Shown here: positions 25,098-33,892 of the stretch, piece by piece | How the letters are laid out: the number at the start of each line of letters is the position of its first letter | Numbering within the stretch: the stretch's first letter is position 1 | Assembly (NCBI GenBank): GCA_024234635.1 | Contig: JACKNX010000025.1 | Location: forward strand, 1 to 41,542 | DNA length: 41,542 nt | Source of the DNA: Pseudomonadales bacterium | Lineage (GTDB): Bacteria; Pseudomonadota; Gammaproteobacteria; Pseudomonadales; Azotimanducaceae | Direction: 5' to 3' | Notes under the pieces: generated by a model | Seen by the model: the letters and a program-made list of their open reading frames with translations, nothing else | Databases searched by the model: none | What the model was told of the DNA's origin: nothing | Program-made: the position numbers and the translations under genes

Positions 25098-26333
25098 ATG
25101 GAACGGCCGGTGGGCCGCGGCGCAGGCATGTGGAAACCCGCGGGGTTCACCCCGGAGCTCGAACGTGACTTTCAGGCGGAACTGGCACCGGCCAAGGTTC
25201 GCCTCACGCGCATGACCATGCTGATGGCGCTGGCCATGAATGCCGGTTTCGCGCTGCTTGACCCCTGGGTGCTGCAGTCGGCGCTGACGCAGGCCTGGTG
25301 GGTGCGCGGCGTCATGTCGGCCGGCGCGATCGTCTGTTACGCACTGTCGTTCCTGCCCGGTTTCCCGCGCTACTACACGGCGTCGGTAGCCGGCGCCTTC
25401 CTGGTACTGGGCAGTGGCGTACTTGGTCTCATCATGGCCGCCTCGCCCGGCGATCTGGCGTACGACTTCTACTTCGTGGGTCTGGTTCTGGTGGCCATGG
25501 CGCTGCATGTGCTCACCTTCCTGAACGTGGTCGTCGCCAGCGCCTGCTCACTGGGATTTCTCATGGTGTACCTGGTGATTGCCGTCACCAGTCAGAACTA
25601 TCTGGAGTCGGGGACCGGCGCCGTGCTGGCGACCAACATGCTGTTCTTCGTGTCCATCGTCGCCATTGCCATCGTTGGCCAGGTGGTGCGTGACTCCTAT
25701 GCGCGCGAAAACTATGTACTGCGCCACTCGCTGGCTCGCGACGTGGAGCTGAAGGAAGAAGCGCATCGTCGGGCGCTGTGGATCGCGGAGAACGATGCGC
25801 TCACGGGCATCGGCAACCGCCTGCACTTCGAGCGGGAAGGCGCTCGGTTGCTGGTGGATGCCCGGCAGGCTGGCCGGATGGCTATCGTGTTGTTCATCGA
25901 CCTCAACAACTTCAAGGACATCAACGACAACTACGGACATGCGGTTGGCGATCGGGCGCTGCGGTTCACCGCGGAGCAGATTCGGCATTGCCTGCAGCCT
26001 GGCGACGTGGTGGCCCGCAACGGTGGTGACGAGTTCGTGGTTTGTCTGGTGCGTGATGACAGGGAAACACTGGCCATGCTGGCAGCACGTATCCTGCATC
26101 GTCTGCAGCAGGGCATGCGCATACGCGGCAAAGTGATCGAAGTCGGCGCCAGTATCGGTATCGCCTGCGCTCCCCTCGATGGTGACACGCTTGCCGATGT
26201 ACTGGCGGTGGCTGACCGCGAGATGTATCGCATCAAGGACCAGGGTCTGCACGGCTATTCCCTTAGCGAGTCGCTGCGTCAGCACGACGAACTCCCGCAG
26301 GCGGACGTTGTGGCGTTGCGCCGGACGAGCTGA
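25098..26333 (+). CDS. Membrane-bound diguanylate cyclase (GGDEF)
   Basis: A 411-residue enzyme making cyclic di-GMP from two GTP. About six transmembrane helices (residues 42-197) form an N-terminal sensor, followed by a short coiled linker and a GGDEF domain from about 230. The active-site loop is RNGGDEF (GGDEF at 309-313), with metal site D268 (FIDLNNFKDIND). The inhibitory RxxD site before it reads QPGD (300-303), so feedback inhibition by the product is probably lost. The start at 25098 has an AGG upstream; M11 (25128) is an alternative. It stands alone, about 135 bp after the DUF547 gene. Confidence 0.94.
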   Translation: MERPVGRGAGMWKPAGFTPELERDFQAELAPAKVRLTRMTMLMALAMNAGFALLDPWVLQSALTQAWWVRGVMSAGAIVCYALSFLPGFPRYYTASVAGAFLVLGSGVLGLIMAASPGDLAYDFYFVGLVLVAMALHVLTFLNVVVASACSLGFLMVYLVIAVTSQNYLESGTGAVLATNMLFFVSIVAIAIVGQVVRDSYARENYVLRHSLARDVELKEEAHRRALWIAENDALTGIGNRLHFEREGARLLVDARQAGRMAIVLFIDLNNFKDINDNYGHAVGDRALRFTAEQIRHCLQPGDVVARNGGDEFVVCLVRDDRETLAMLAARILHRLQQGMRIRGKVIEVGASIGIACAPLDGDTLADVLAVADREMYRIKDQGLHGYSLSESLRQHDELPQADVVALRRTS

Positions 26334-26433
26334 TTCCGGTATTCCTGGCGTCAGGCAGGCAGCTTTTCCTTTTCCGGTTGATTCTCCCGAGCCCGAGGCT
26401 TAGCGTTTTGCCAAATCCTCGGGAGGGCAGCAA

Positions 26434-27171
26434 ATGAATTCAGCGGGACGTCTGGCGGACAAGGTGTGTCTTATCACCGGCGGCGCGCGCGGGCAGGGGG
26501 CTGCGGAAGCGCGATTGTTCCAGCGTGAAGGCGCCCGGGTGTGGATTGCCGACGTACTGGATGCCGAGGGCGAGGACCTCGCGGTGTCGTTGGGTTGCGA
26601 ATACCGGCACCTGGACGTGAGCAACGAAGCGGCCTGGGTCAGTGTGGTGGCGGACATGGTGGCGGACGAAGGCCGTATCGATGTACTCATCAACAACGCG
26701 GGCATCTTTCGCAACAACCGCCTGGTGGAAACCTCGCTCACGGAGTTCGAGCAGGTGATGGCCATCAACTCGACCGGCGTCTTCCTTGGCATGCGCACGG
26801 TGGCGCCGCACATGATGGAGGCGGGGAAAGGTTCGATCGTGAACATCTCGTCGCTGGCGGGCTTGCGGGGCGCCGCGCGCGCTGTGGCCTACGGTGCCTC
26901 CAAGTGGGCGGTGCGTGGCATGACCAAAACCGCGGCGATCGAATTTGCACGTCACGGCGTGCGGGTGAACTCCATTCACCCCGGCATCATCGAGACGCCG
27001 ATGGCGGAACAACTGGGTGTGGGCACCGATCGCATCGCGCGGCGAACGCCACTGGGCCGCAGCGCCGACGCCGATGAGGTGGCACGTATGGCGCTGTTTC
27101 TCGCCAGTGACGAAAGCTCCTACTCCACCGGCAGCGAGTTCATTATTGACGGAGGGCTGAACGCCTTGTGA
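26434..27171 (+). CDS. Classical SDR, FabG/hydroxysteroid-dehydrogenase-like
   Basis: A 245-residue dehydrogenase with a complete classical active site: TGGARGQG at 15-22, D40 and D61 for NAD and adenine contact, NNAG at 87-90, N112, S140, Y153 and K157 (YGASK). The closing IDGG motif is present. GGAGGG lies 8 bases before the ATG. The overall pattern resembles bacterial 3-alpha/20-beta-hydroxysteroid dehydrogenases and related secondary-alcohol enzymes, but the substrate cannot be fixed by eye. It converges on the DUF6152 gene across a strong hairpin. Confidence 0.93.
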   Translation: MNSAGRLADKVCLITGGARGQGAAEARLFQREGARVWIADVLDAEGEDLAVSLGCEYRHLDVSNEAAWVSVVADMVADEGRIDVLINNAGIFRNNRLVETSLTEFEQVMAINSTGVFLGMRTVAPHMMEAGKGSIVNISSLAGLRGAARAVAYGASKWAVRGMTKTAAIEFARHGVRVNSIHPGIIETPMAEQLGVGTDRIARRTPLGRSADADEVARMALFLASDESSYSTGSEFIIDGGLNAL

Positions 27172-27198
27172 TCAGTTGATCCGCGCGGCTGGGAAAGG

Positions 27199-27226
27199 CG
27201 GGGCCGTCGGCGTGCCGGCAGCCCCG
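27199..27226. terminator. Hairpin between convergent SDR and DUF6152 genes
   Basis: Two 13-nt arms (27199-27211 and 27214-27226) pair at 11 positions plus one wobble, with a very short loop. It fills the 61-bp gap between two converging genes and probably stops transcription from both sides; no T tract is present. Confidence 0.45.
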
Positions 27227-27232
27227 GAGGCA

Positions 27233-27649
27233 TCAGTTTTCCGTGGGATCGCGCCCGTCTTTCGGTGCGCCGGTGCCTGACGAACCCATGAAGATTTTGC
27301 GCCCGTCGGTGAAGGTGATGTCGCGGCCGTTGGCGCGCTGTGACCGATCCTTGGCCTGATAACCATCGACGACGATGACGGTGCCCGGCATCAGGCTCTT
27401 CTTCGTGAGACCGCGTCGCAGCAGGGTGTTGGGCGTGCCACCTTCCACCATCCAGTCGGCGGTGGTGCCGTCTTCGTTCGTGACTTGTATGTGAATCCAG
27501 GCATGCGGATTTACCCATTCCACTTTCGTGATCGGTCCTCGCAGCAGCAGCGGGCGGTTGGGATCAAATTCCGCGCCGAAGGCATGGTGCGCGTGGGAAG
27601 CGGGAATGAATGCGGACAGCAGCAGGATGCCGATCAGGCGCGACAGCAT
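27233..27649 (-). CDS. Exported DUF6152-family protein
   Basis: A 138-residue protein with a signal peptide (about 1-20, LIGILLLSAFIPASHA) followed directly by HHAFGAEFDPNRPLLLRGPITKVEWVNPHAWIHIQV, the hallmark of DUF6152. The mature part is a small beta-rich domain with conserved His and Trp residues. GGGAGAA precedes the ATG at 27649. Its function is not known. It lies 109 bp downstream of the macro-domain gene on the same strand, and the two may be cotranscribed. Confidence 0.88.
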   Translation of the reverse strand: MLSRLIGILLLSAFIPASHAHHAFGAEFDPNRPLLLRGPITKVEWVNPHAWIHIQVTNEDGTTADWMVEGGTPNTLLRRGLTKKSLMPGTVIVVDGYQAKDRSQRANGRDITFTDGRKIFMGSSGTGAPKDGRDPTEN

Positions 27650-27758
27650 GGATTGTTCTCCCTGGTCAGTGGATGGTGCGCACACCTGGTGGCACCGCGC
27701 TCGGGGGGCAGGATAGACCGGACGTCGCGGAATTCCCACCGGTCCTCCCGGGGCCGGT

Positions 27759-28250
27759 TCAGCCCGCCTGCACACCACTCTGCCAGGTTTCATAGACCTC
27801 GACGGGAATGTCCAGATCGCCGAGATGCGTCTGGATGAGTGGCAACACCTCTTCCCACTTCAGACCGCCGACGCCCGTTGCCAGCCGCGGCAATGCCAGG
27901 CTCGTGAACTTCTCGGCCTCAACCAGATTGCGCAGGGCACGCAGTGCCACGTTGACGTTGTGCGTGGTCGCAGCGCCGGGGTGTGCCCGGTTGTTCTGCG
28001 CGGCTTCCTGCGTGAGCAGGCAGACGATGCGCTTGCCGTCCGCGCCCGCCCACGCCCATACCTCACCGGTCTTGGGGTGCGCGACCTGACAGTAGTGCCG
28101 GAAGTCCTTGGCCATGGCGGGGTAGCGTTCCCGCAGCGCCAGGGCCAGCCCCTGATTGAAGTGGTCACCCGGCGCGATGCCGTGGGCGATAGCCTGAGCG
28201 TTGCTCAGCAGGATGTCTCCGGAAACCAGTTTCAGCACGCCGTGCTCCAT
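27759..28250 (-). CDS. Macro-domain protein (TARG1/DarG-like ADP-ribose binder)
   Basis: A 163-residue single macro domain. LVSGDILLSNAQAIAHGIA is the adenosine-binding start, FNQGLALALRERYP matches the 'GxGxAxxxxxKFP' helix, and LPRLATGVGGLKWEEV is the diphosphate loop and following helix. The order fits the TARG1/OARD1 and DarG group, which remove ADP-ribose from proteins or DNA. By eye, the catalytic Lys of TARG1 is Gln here and its Asp is Gly, so it may bind ADP-ribose without the known catalysis. No DarT toxin gene adjoins it. Its physiological role is unassigned. Confidence 0.88.
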   Translation of the reverse strand: MEHGVLKLVSGDILLSNAQAIAHGIAPGDHFNQGLALALRERYPAMAKDFRHYCQVAHPKTGEVWAWAGADGKRIVCLLTQEAAQNNRAHPGAATTHNVNVALRALRNLVEAEKFTSLALPRLATGVGGLKWEEVLPLIQTHLGDLDIPVEVYETWQSGVQAG

Positions 28251-28397
28251 CGTTGGTTAAAAAACCTACGATGCGGCGCCCGACGCGGCGCCGGAATAGG
28301 GGAATGTGCTTGCATGAATTTCGGAAGGACGCGTACGTCGCCAGTCGCTCGTCGGTCAGGGCGTTAGACTGTAGCGGTCAGCAGCAAAGCCACGGTC

Positions 28398-29381
28398 ATG
28401 AATACGAAGCCGGAACATCATCATCCCCGCGGAGGGTTCCGCAATCCGCCGGGCAGCCCACGGCGGCAGGCAGGGTGGCGAGACATGGTGCGCTTTCTGC
28501 TGCGTGACATGCCGTCTGCCCGTGTCCCCGCGATACCGGCGTCGCACATGCTGGACAGGCTGGCCATCGATGAACAGATCCGCGCGGCCGGCAATCCGTC
28601 GGTGACCTGGCTGGGGCATGCGGCCTTCATCGTGCGGCTGGGTGGGCGTGTGGTGATTACCGATCCGTTTCTGGGCGAGGTGGCGGGGCCACACGGTATC
28701 GGTCCACGCCGTTTCGTACCACCCGCCCTGCGCGCGCATGAGCTGCCACGCGCGGATGTGATCGTGATCAGCCATAACCACTACGACCATCTCGATCTGC
28801 ACGCTCTGGCAGCGTATCCCTGGCGTGCGGAAACGCAGGTGCTTGTGCCGCTGGGCGTATCGCCCCTGCTCAAACGGGCGGGTTTTGCGCGGGTTCGGGA
28901 ATTGGACTGGTGGGAGCACTGGGAAGACAACGATCTTGTGATCAGGGCGCTACCCGCCGTGCATTTCTCGGGGCGCGGCCCGTTCGACAGGAATCGTACG
29001 CTGTGGGCCAGTTTCAGCATCGCGGCCGGGGCGGAGAAAGTCTGGTTCAGTGGTGACACGGCGTTGGGTGACGTTTTTGCGCAGGTGGGCGAGCGTGAAG
29101 GGCCGTTCGATCTCGCGCTGGTTGCCATCGGCGCCTACGAGCCGGCGGCCATCATGCAGGCGGTGCACGCCAACCCGGAGGAGGGTATCCGCATCGCGCA
29201 GCTGGTGCGTGCCAGGCGGGCAGTTGGCATGCATTGGGGCAGCATCATGCTCACGCCGGAAAACCCGTTCGAGGCGCCGGTGCGTTTCATAGCGGAAGCG
29301 GTGCGCAGCGGGTACGGCGAAGACAACGCATGGATCCTGGCGGTGGGCGAGACCCGGTCACTGTCGCGCGATCCCGCTTGA
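28398..29381 (+). CDS. MBL-fold metallo-hydrolase (UlaG/NAPE-PLD-like)
   Basis: A 327-residue zinc hydrolase. The metal motif HNHYDH is at 126-131, preceded by the family strand VTWLGHAAFIVRLGGRVVITDPF (69-91) and followed by VHFSGRGPFDRNRTLW, FSGDTALGD and GMHWG, which supply the remaining ligands. The GPRRFVPP and W-rich segments are typical of NAPE-PLD-like members that cleave phosphodiesters of lipids, but a lactonase role is also possible. The ATG at 28398 lacks a strong ribosome-binding site. It is divergent from the macro gene and converges on the ClC gene. Confidence 0.9.
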   Translation: MNTKPEHHHPRGGFRNPPGSPRRQAGWRDMVRFLLRDMPSARVPAIPASHMLDRLAIDEQIRAAGNPSVTWLGHAAFIVRLGGRVVITDPFLGEVAGPHGIGPRRFVPPALRAHELPRADVIVISHNHYDHLDLHALAAYPWRAETQVLVPLGVSPLLKRAGFARVRELDWWEHWEDNDLVIRALPAVHFSGRGPFDRNRTLWASFSIAAGAEKVWFSGDTALGDVFAQVGEREGPFDLALVAIGAYEPAAIMQAVHANPEEGIRIAQLVRARRAVGMHWGSIMLTPENPFEAPVRFIAEAVRSGYGEDNAWILAVGETRSLSRDPA

Positions 29382-29423
29382 ACGAGCGTTATCACGGCAG
29401 GGTGACTCCGGACCCGGAAGCCG

Positions 29424-31157
29424 TCAGTCGATCTCGCTTCGGTAACCGTTGATCTCTTCTTCCGTGATGATGCCGACGACGGGGCGAATCATGGGCGCCG
29501 TCAGACGGCGCACCAGGCAGGCTTCCGCACTGGATTCGGCGATAGCCTGCTGCGCCTCCTGAACCGTGGCGCGTGCATCGATTGCGACGACGTCGAAACG
29601 CTGGCCGGGTATGCGCAACAGGTTGATGGTGTCACTTCGCTCCGGCTGCGTCTCGAGGAAAGCGGCCAGGTCCGCGGCGTTGAGGATGCAATGCACGTTT
29701 TCCGTGTCTTCCAGCACCACCCAGCGGGGCTTGTTCTCCAGGAGACGCCGTGCCTCGCTCCGGGTCACCTGCGGCGCTGTCCTGACAAACCGCCGCTCCA
29801 TGATGGCCATCACACCGGCGCGCTGCAGATGCAGCTTCACGGGGCTGGGTGGATAGTCCAACCCCAGAGTGTTCAGGGTGCCAAGAAAAACCGATTTCAG
29901 CCGGAACACCTGGCTGACCATGAGCGTGGCGACCACGATGATGAGCATGGCGGGCGGGATGATGCGGGGATTGGCGGTCATCTCCATGACCGCCATGAGC
30001 GCCGCCAGGGGCGCCTGGAGAACGGCGGCCATCATGGCCGCCATGCCGAGCATGACGTACAACGCCACGGTACTGCCGTCGCCAAACTGTTGCCCCATGA
30101 TGCCGAATGCACCGCCCAGCGCCGCGCCTATCACAAAGGTTGGCCCGATCAATCCCACGGGCATGCCGAGCCCGACACTGGCGGCGCTGCAGACGGTCTT
30201 CAGGACGGCAATGACAAGCAACGTCGCCACCGCGAAACTGCCTGCCATCGCCCCGTTGACCGTGTCGTAACCGATGCCCAGGACTTCCGGTGCGACGATG
30301 CCGGCACCCGCGGTGAGCGATCCGGCGGCAAGTGCCCGGGTGAAAAAGGCCCAGTGCCGCAAGCTGGCGAACCACTGCACCAGGTAGATGAATGCTGCTG
30401 CCACGCAGCCTGTGACAACGCCGACGAGCACGATGAACGGCAACTCCGCCAACGAGGCGAGGTCGGCGCGGGTGACTTCAAAGGCAGGTTGATCGCCAAA
30501 CACGTACTGCGTGAGAAACGTTGAAGTTACTGCCGCCACGATGACCGGCAGGAAGCTGGCGATGGAGTACTCCATCATCACCACTTCCATGGCAAAGATG
30601 ACGCCGGCAATCGGGGTGTTGAAGGAGCTGGCGACAGCCGCCGCCACGCCGCAGGCGAGAAGCGTGCGCCGGCTGTTGTTGGGCAGCCGAAACACGTGGC
30701 CGATACCGCTGGCGGTGGCGGCGCCGAGGTGCACCGCCGGGCCTTCGCGGCCTCCGCTCTGGCCGGAGATCAGGGCGATGATGACGCCGGTAAACTGCAG
30801 CACGGCGTTACGCAGCGGCAGATGCCCCTGATGCAGGCTCAGGCGTTCCATGACGTGCAGAACACCCACCCGCCGGTCGGCGGGCGACAGCCATTGCATC
30901 ATCAGACCGATGACCACGGCACCGCCCAGGGTAAGGGCGACACGGGGCTCCATGGCCAGGGCCTCGAAGCGATGCGGGTGGCCTGAGAGCAGGTAGCGAA
31001 GCGGCCAGTCGATGCACAGGCGGAAGCAGATGATGACCGCGCCGGTGAACAACCCCACGCCAATGGCGAGGATTACGAGTTGGGGCAGCGCTTCTACGTT
31101 GGCCAGACGTCGATAGAACGTATCGATGGAGAGAAGATCGGAAAACCTGGGACGCAC
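29424..31157 (-). CDS. ClC-family chloride channel/transporter with C-terminal CBS region
   Basis: A 577-residue membrane protein of the ClC superfamily, exchanging Cl- for H+ or conducting Cl-. The gating-glutamate motif GREGPAVHLGA and the later FNTPIAGVIFAME segment (with the internal proton Glu) are visible, as is GLIGPTFVIGA in the second half. The first-helix GSGIP motif is replaced by the 'ADRRVGVLHVMERLS' form found in many proteobacterial members. The last about 130 residues resemble a CBS pair. The GTG at 31157 fits the family start ('RFSDLLSIDTFYRRLANVEALPQL'); a TTG at 31226 would add 23 poorly fitting residues. Confidence 0.92.
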   Translation of the reverse strand: MRPRFSDLLSIDTFYRRLANVEALPQLVILAIGVGLFTGAVIICFRLCIDWPLRYLLSGHPHRFEALAMEPRVALTLGGAVVIGLMMQWLSPADRRVGVLHVMERLSLHQGHLPLRNAVLQFTGVIIALISGQSGGREGPAVHLGAATASGIGHVFRLPNNSRRTLLACGVAAAVASSFNTPIAGVIFAMEVVMMEYSIASFLPVIVAAVTSTFLTQYVFGDQPAFEVTRADLASLAELPFIVLVGVVTGCVAAAFIYLVQWFASLRHWAFFTRALAAGSLTAGAGIVAPEVLGIGYDTVNGAMAGSFAVATLLVIAVLKTVCSAASVGLGMPVGLIGPTFVIGAALGGAFGIMGQQFGDGSTVALYVMLGMAAMMAAVLQAPLAALMAVMEMTANPRIIPPAMLIIVVATLMVSQVFRLKSVFLGTLNTLGLDYPPSPVKLHLQRAGVMAIMERRFVRTAPQVTRSEARRLLENKPRWVVLEDTENVHCILNAADLAAFLETQPERSDTINLLRIPGQRFDVVAIDARATVQEAQQAIAESSAEACLVRRLTAPMIRPVVGIITEEEINGYRSEID

Positions 31158-32159
31158 CGTGCCTGCCCCGACCGGGTCTGGATTCAACAGGCGTCGGATG
31201 GTCCGACAGATTGGACCCGGGCGCAAACGGAGAATGGTGGCGCAGGGCGTCTGGGGCGGGGGCCTTTCTTCGTGGCGACCCGTTTCGGAGCCGCCGAATG
31301 GATGTTCCCTGTGAGAAGTGGGCGTTCAAGACGAAGTGGTCAACACTGTTTGGCGAGTGGGATTCGGTGGCTTTAGAGAAGCTCTTCGCGCGGTTTGCAG
31401 GACTTCCTGGTGCGCTCGGATCGCTCTCAACATAGTCTGGCCATGTCCCAACTTCCGGCGGCCATGTTCATTCTCGCGAAACCATCGCCGATGGCCTGGG
31501 CGCCGGTGCGCAAACGCTATCCCTTCGACAATCTCACGACGCCTTGCGAGCGGCCCAGATCGCGGCCGGATTCCGATGACGCCTGGTCCAATCCGCTTTC
31601 AGTCTCATTTCAGGATGGGGGTACGCTTGGATAGCGGAATACCGCGCGGTGTCTGTGTCTTATACGGCGGATTCTCGTTTTCAGGGTATTGTGGAAAGTC
31701 GTATGCAGCACAGCTCACAGGGCTCTGCAGGCGACTGTTTTCGGAAAAAGTGGGGGACGAGGGCGCCTAAAAAGCCAAAAAAATGGAAAAAGTGGGGATT
31801 TCTGAAGAAAATGACCCTATCTTTTGCGGAGAAAACCGTTGCTGGAGTTTCCCGCGCAAGCCGTTTTGTGTAGATTGCGCTGATGTAACTTCATGATGAT
31901 CGATGTTTGACGGAAAAGCGCCGACTCGATGAATCAGGATGGCGCCTCCCCGTCGCCACAATGTTGGTGGAAGTGAAAAGCTGTGGATGTGCGTAACGAC
32001 ACACAAAGCGCCGACATTTTGCACATAGACTTCGTCACGACGTGATGGAGCACTGTGCTGGCAAACTAGGGACGAACCAATCAATCGCCGATATTTGATC
32101 CATACTTTCCATCGGCTCGAACCAAAACCTGAACACGCAGACCACGATGAGGTAGTTCT
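31158..32159. other. About 1 kb without a recognisable gene
   Basis: Several short open frames exist here (for example a 150-codon frame at 31318-31770), but none gives a recognisable protein; the predicted products are rich in Arg, Ser and Pro as in random high-GC frames. GC falls visibly from about 31640, with a purine/A-rich stretch at 31770-31830. It probably holds the promoter of the beta-helix gene near its right end and may include decayed mobile DNA. Confidence 0.6.
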
Positions 32160-33803
32160 ATGCAGTTGTTTCATCAGTCAACAGGAGCGTTAGTTTACGT
32201 TGCCATATCACTCCTCATGTTCGTCCTGGTGCCTGCTTCTCAAGCTGCTGAGTACTACGTTGATTCCAAGGCGGGAAGTGATTCCAATAACGGGAAGTCT
32301 CCCGCAACGCCGTGGAAATCGCTCGCGCCCGTTCGACGAGCACGGTTTTCGGCGGGCGATGATTTGTATCTGAAGGCGGGAAGCCGCTTCGACGACCAAT
32401 CACTTCACGTTGTATGGGATGGGACTGAAACCGACTGGGTGGTCGTAGGCTGCTATAAGACCAACTCCTCCGGTGCGGCGATTGAGTGTTCCGGAAAAGA
32501 CCCGAAGCCTGAGCTAAACGGTACTCTAGAAGTGCAGTGTGCGAAGGAGGGCGCCTGTGTTACCGACAATTCAGGTGCTGCTCCTGCTGGCCGGTGGAAT
32601 GGGCTCATTCAAGTAGACGCCGATTACGTGCAGATCAAAGGGGTCAGCGTCAGGGATTCAGCTGGGTACGGCGTGATTTTCAATGGGAGCAAATCACAAC
32701 AACACCATCATTTCCTGGCGGAAGATATTGATATCTCTCACGTCTTCATGGGAGCTCTAAACGTCGGCAGGTACTACAAGCATGGCGCGATCAGGGATGT
32801 GACGGTCAACGAGTTTGGACTTTGCACCTACTATCGTTACTCGCAGTGCAGCAATGGCGTTTGGCCCAGCGGTATCGGTATCGCGGATTCGATGAATGCA
32901 ATGATTCTCGTTGAGAACAGCACAGTCGTTGAAGGATATGGAGAAGGTCTGACCTGTCTACGCTCCTCGCATGTTGTCATTCGTGGGAACAAAGTAGGCA
33001 ACGTCCATTCAGGAACCATCTATCTGGATAACTGCGCAAACTCCATTGTCGAGAACAACGTTCTATGGGGTGATAAAAATGGGCGGTGGAGAGCAAACCG
33101 GGCATTCTCGGGGATCGGGATTGCAACGGAAGACTACGGTGATCCCACGACAGCAAGTGCCGTAAACAATATCGTAAGGAACAATCTGGTTACTGGACTT
33201 GGGCAGTGCCTGACGGCATCCCAGGAGCCAATTTCCTACAAGAATGGTAAAAAAATCGGGTTTCACGCGTATGGGAACTCGTGCATCGGATTGTTGCGCG
33301 TTAACGTTGCCCTTTGGACTGATACGGCGAATGTTGACCAGATAGTTGTGGAGAACAACATTTTCTATAGTCCCAATTCATTCGAAGGTTCGTGCACGTC
33401 GGGAAACAACAGCGGAATCCAGTTCAACAACAATTTCTGGGACGGAAGGTCCGTTCCAGCGAAGTGCCGAAGCAAGTCTGACCTTTCAGGAGACCCGATT
33501 CTGCTGAACGACGAGGCAATTTTCTCAACTTTAAATAGCGTAAACCAACCGCAGCCCAAGCATTTTGCACTCAGTGCCAACTCGCCTGTGTTTAGTCGAG
33601 GTACATCCCTTGATATGGTCGGTAACTTTGAGGTCGGTTTTGGCAGCTTGCAGAACTTTGTCGGTGACAAGCGCTGCAAAATTTCCCTTGACCCTGGAAC
33701 ATCCTACGACTTCTATTGCGTGAAGCGTCAATCTCCCCCTTCAATTGGCGCTATAGATCGGTTCAGTTACCCTCCCACTCCGCCGACTATTCTTGGCCAG
33801 TAA
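32160..33803 (+). CDS. Secreted right-handed parallel beta-helix protein
   Basis: A 547-residue exported protein. The signal peptide (about 1-29) ends ASQAAE and is followed by YYVDSKAGSDSNNGKSPATPWKSLAPV, the common opening of secreted pectate-lyase-like and related beta-helix proteins. Repeated short strands with Asn ladders (SIVENNVLWG, NNIVRNNLVTG, IVVENNIFYS) form the helix at about 150-420. Ten or more Cys residues suggest disulphides. It may bind or cleave a polysaccharide; no catalytic residues could be set. Its GC is clearly lower than that of the neighbours, and it sits beside an IS element, so it was probably acquired. GAGGTAG precedes the ATG. Confidence 0.88.
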   Translation: MQLFHQSTGALVYVAISLLMFVLVPASQAAEYYVDSKAGSDSNNGKSPATPWKSLAPVRRARFSAGDDLYLKAGSRFDDQSLHVVWDGTETDWVVVGCYKTNSSGAAIECSGKDPKPELNGTLEVQCAKEGACVTDNSGAAPAGRWNGLIQVDADYVQIKGVSVRDSAGYGVIFNGSKSQQHHHFLAEDIDISHVFMGALNVGRYYKHGAIRDVTVNEFGLCTYYRYSQCSNGVWPSGIGIADSMNAMILVENSTVVEGYGEGLTCLRSSHVVIRGNKVGNVHSGTIYLDNCANSIVENNVLWGDKNGRWRANRAFSGIGIATEDYGDPTTASAVNNIVRNNLVTGLGQCLTASQEPISYKNGKKIGFHAYGNSCIGLLRVNVALWTDTANVDQIVVENNIFYSPNSFEGSCTSGNNSGIQFNNNFWDGRSVPAKCRSKSDLSGDPILLNDEAIFSTLNSVNQPQPKHFALSANSPVFSRGTSLDMVGNFEVGFGSLQNFVGDKRCKISLDPGTSYDFYCVKRQSPPSIGAIDRFSYPPTPPTILGQ

Positions 33804-33863
33804 CGCAGCGGTTCCACACCAGCGCGGAGGTCGTCCGTATCGAGTGTGGTAAATGCGGTGAGG

Positions 33864-33892
33864 TGTAATGACCCAGCGGAATCTGCACAGGT
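33864..33892 (+). repeat. IS3 terminal inverted repeat, orfB side
   Basis: Begins TGTAATGACCCAG, identical for 13 bp to the other end in inverse orientation, then imperfect up to a shared CAGGT. Confidence 0.85.

Noticed and set aside
31318..31770. A 150-codon plus-strand frame as a gene
   Set aside because: No ribosome-binding site, no family resemblance and overlapping open frames of equal quality; left as unexplained sequence.
31805..31822. AATGACCC as a decayed IS3 end
   Set aside because: Only 8 bases match the IS tip and the neighbouring bases do not; chance is likely.
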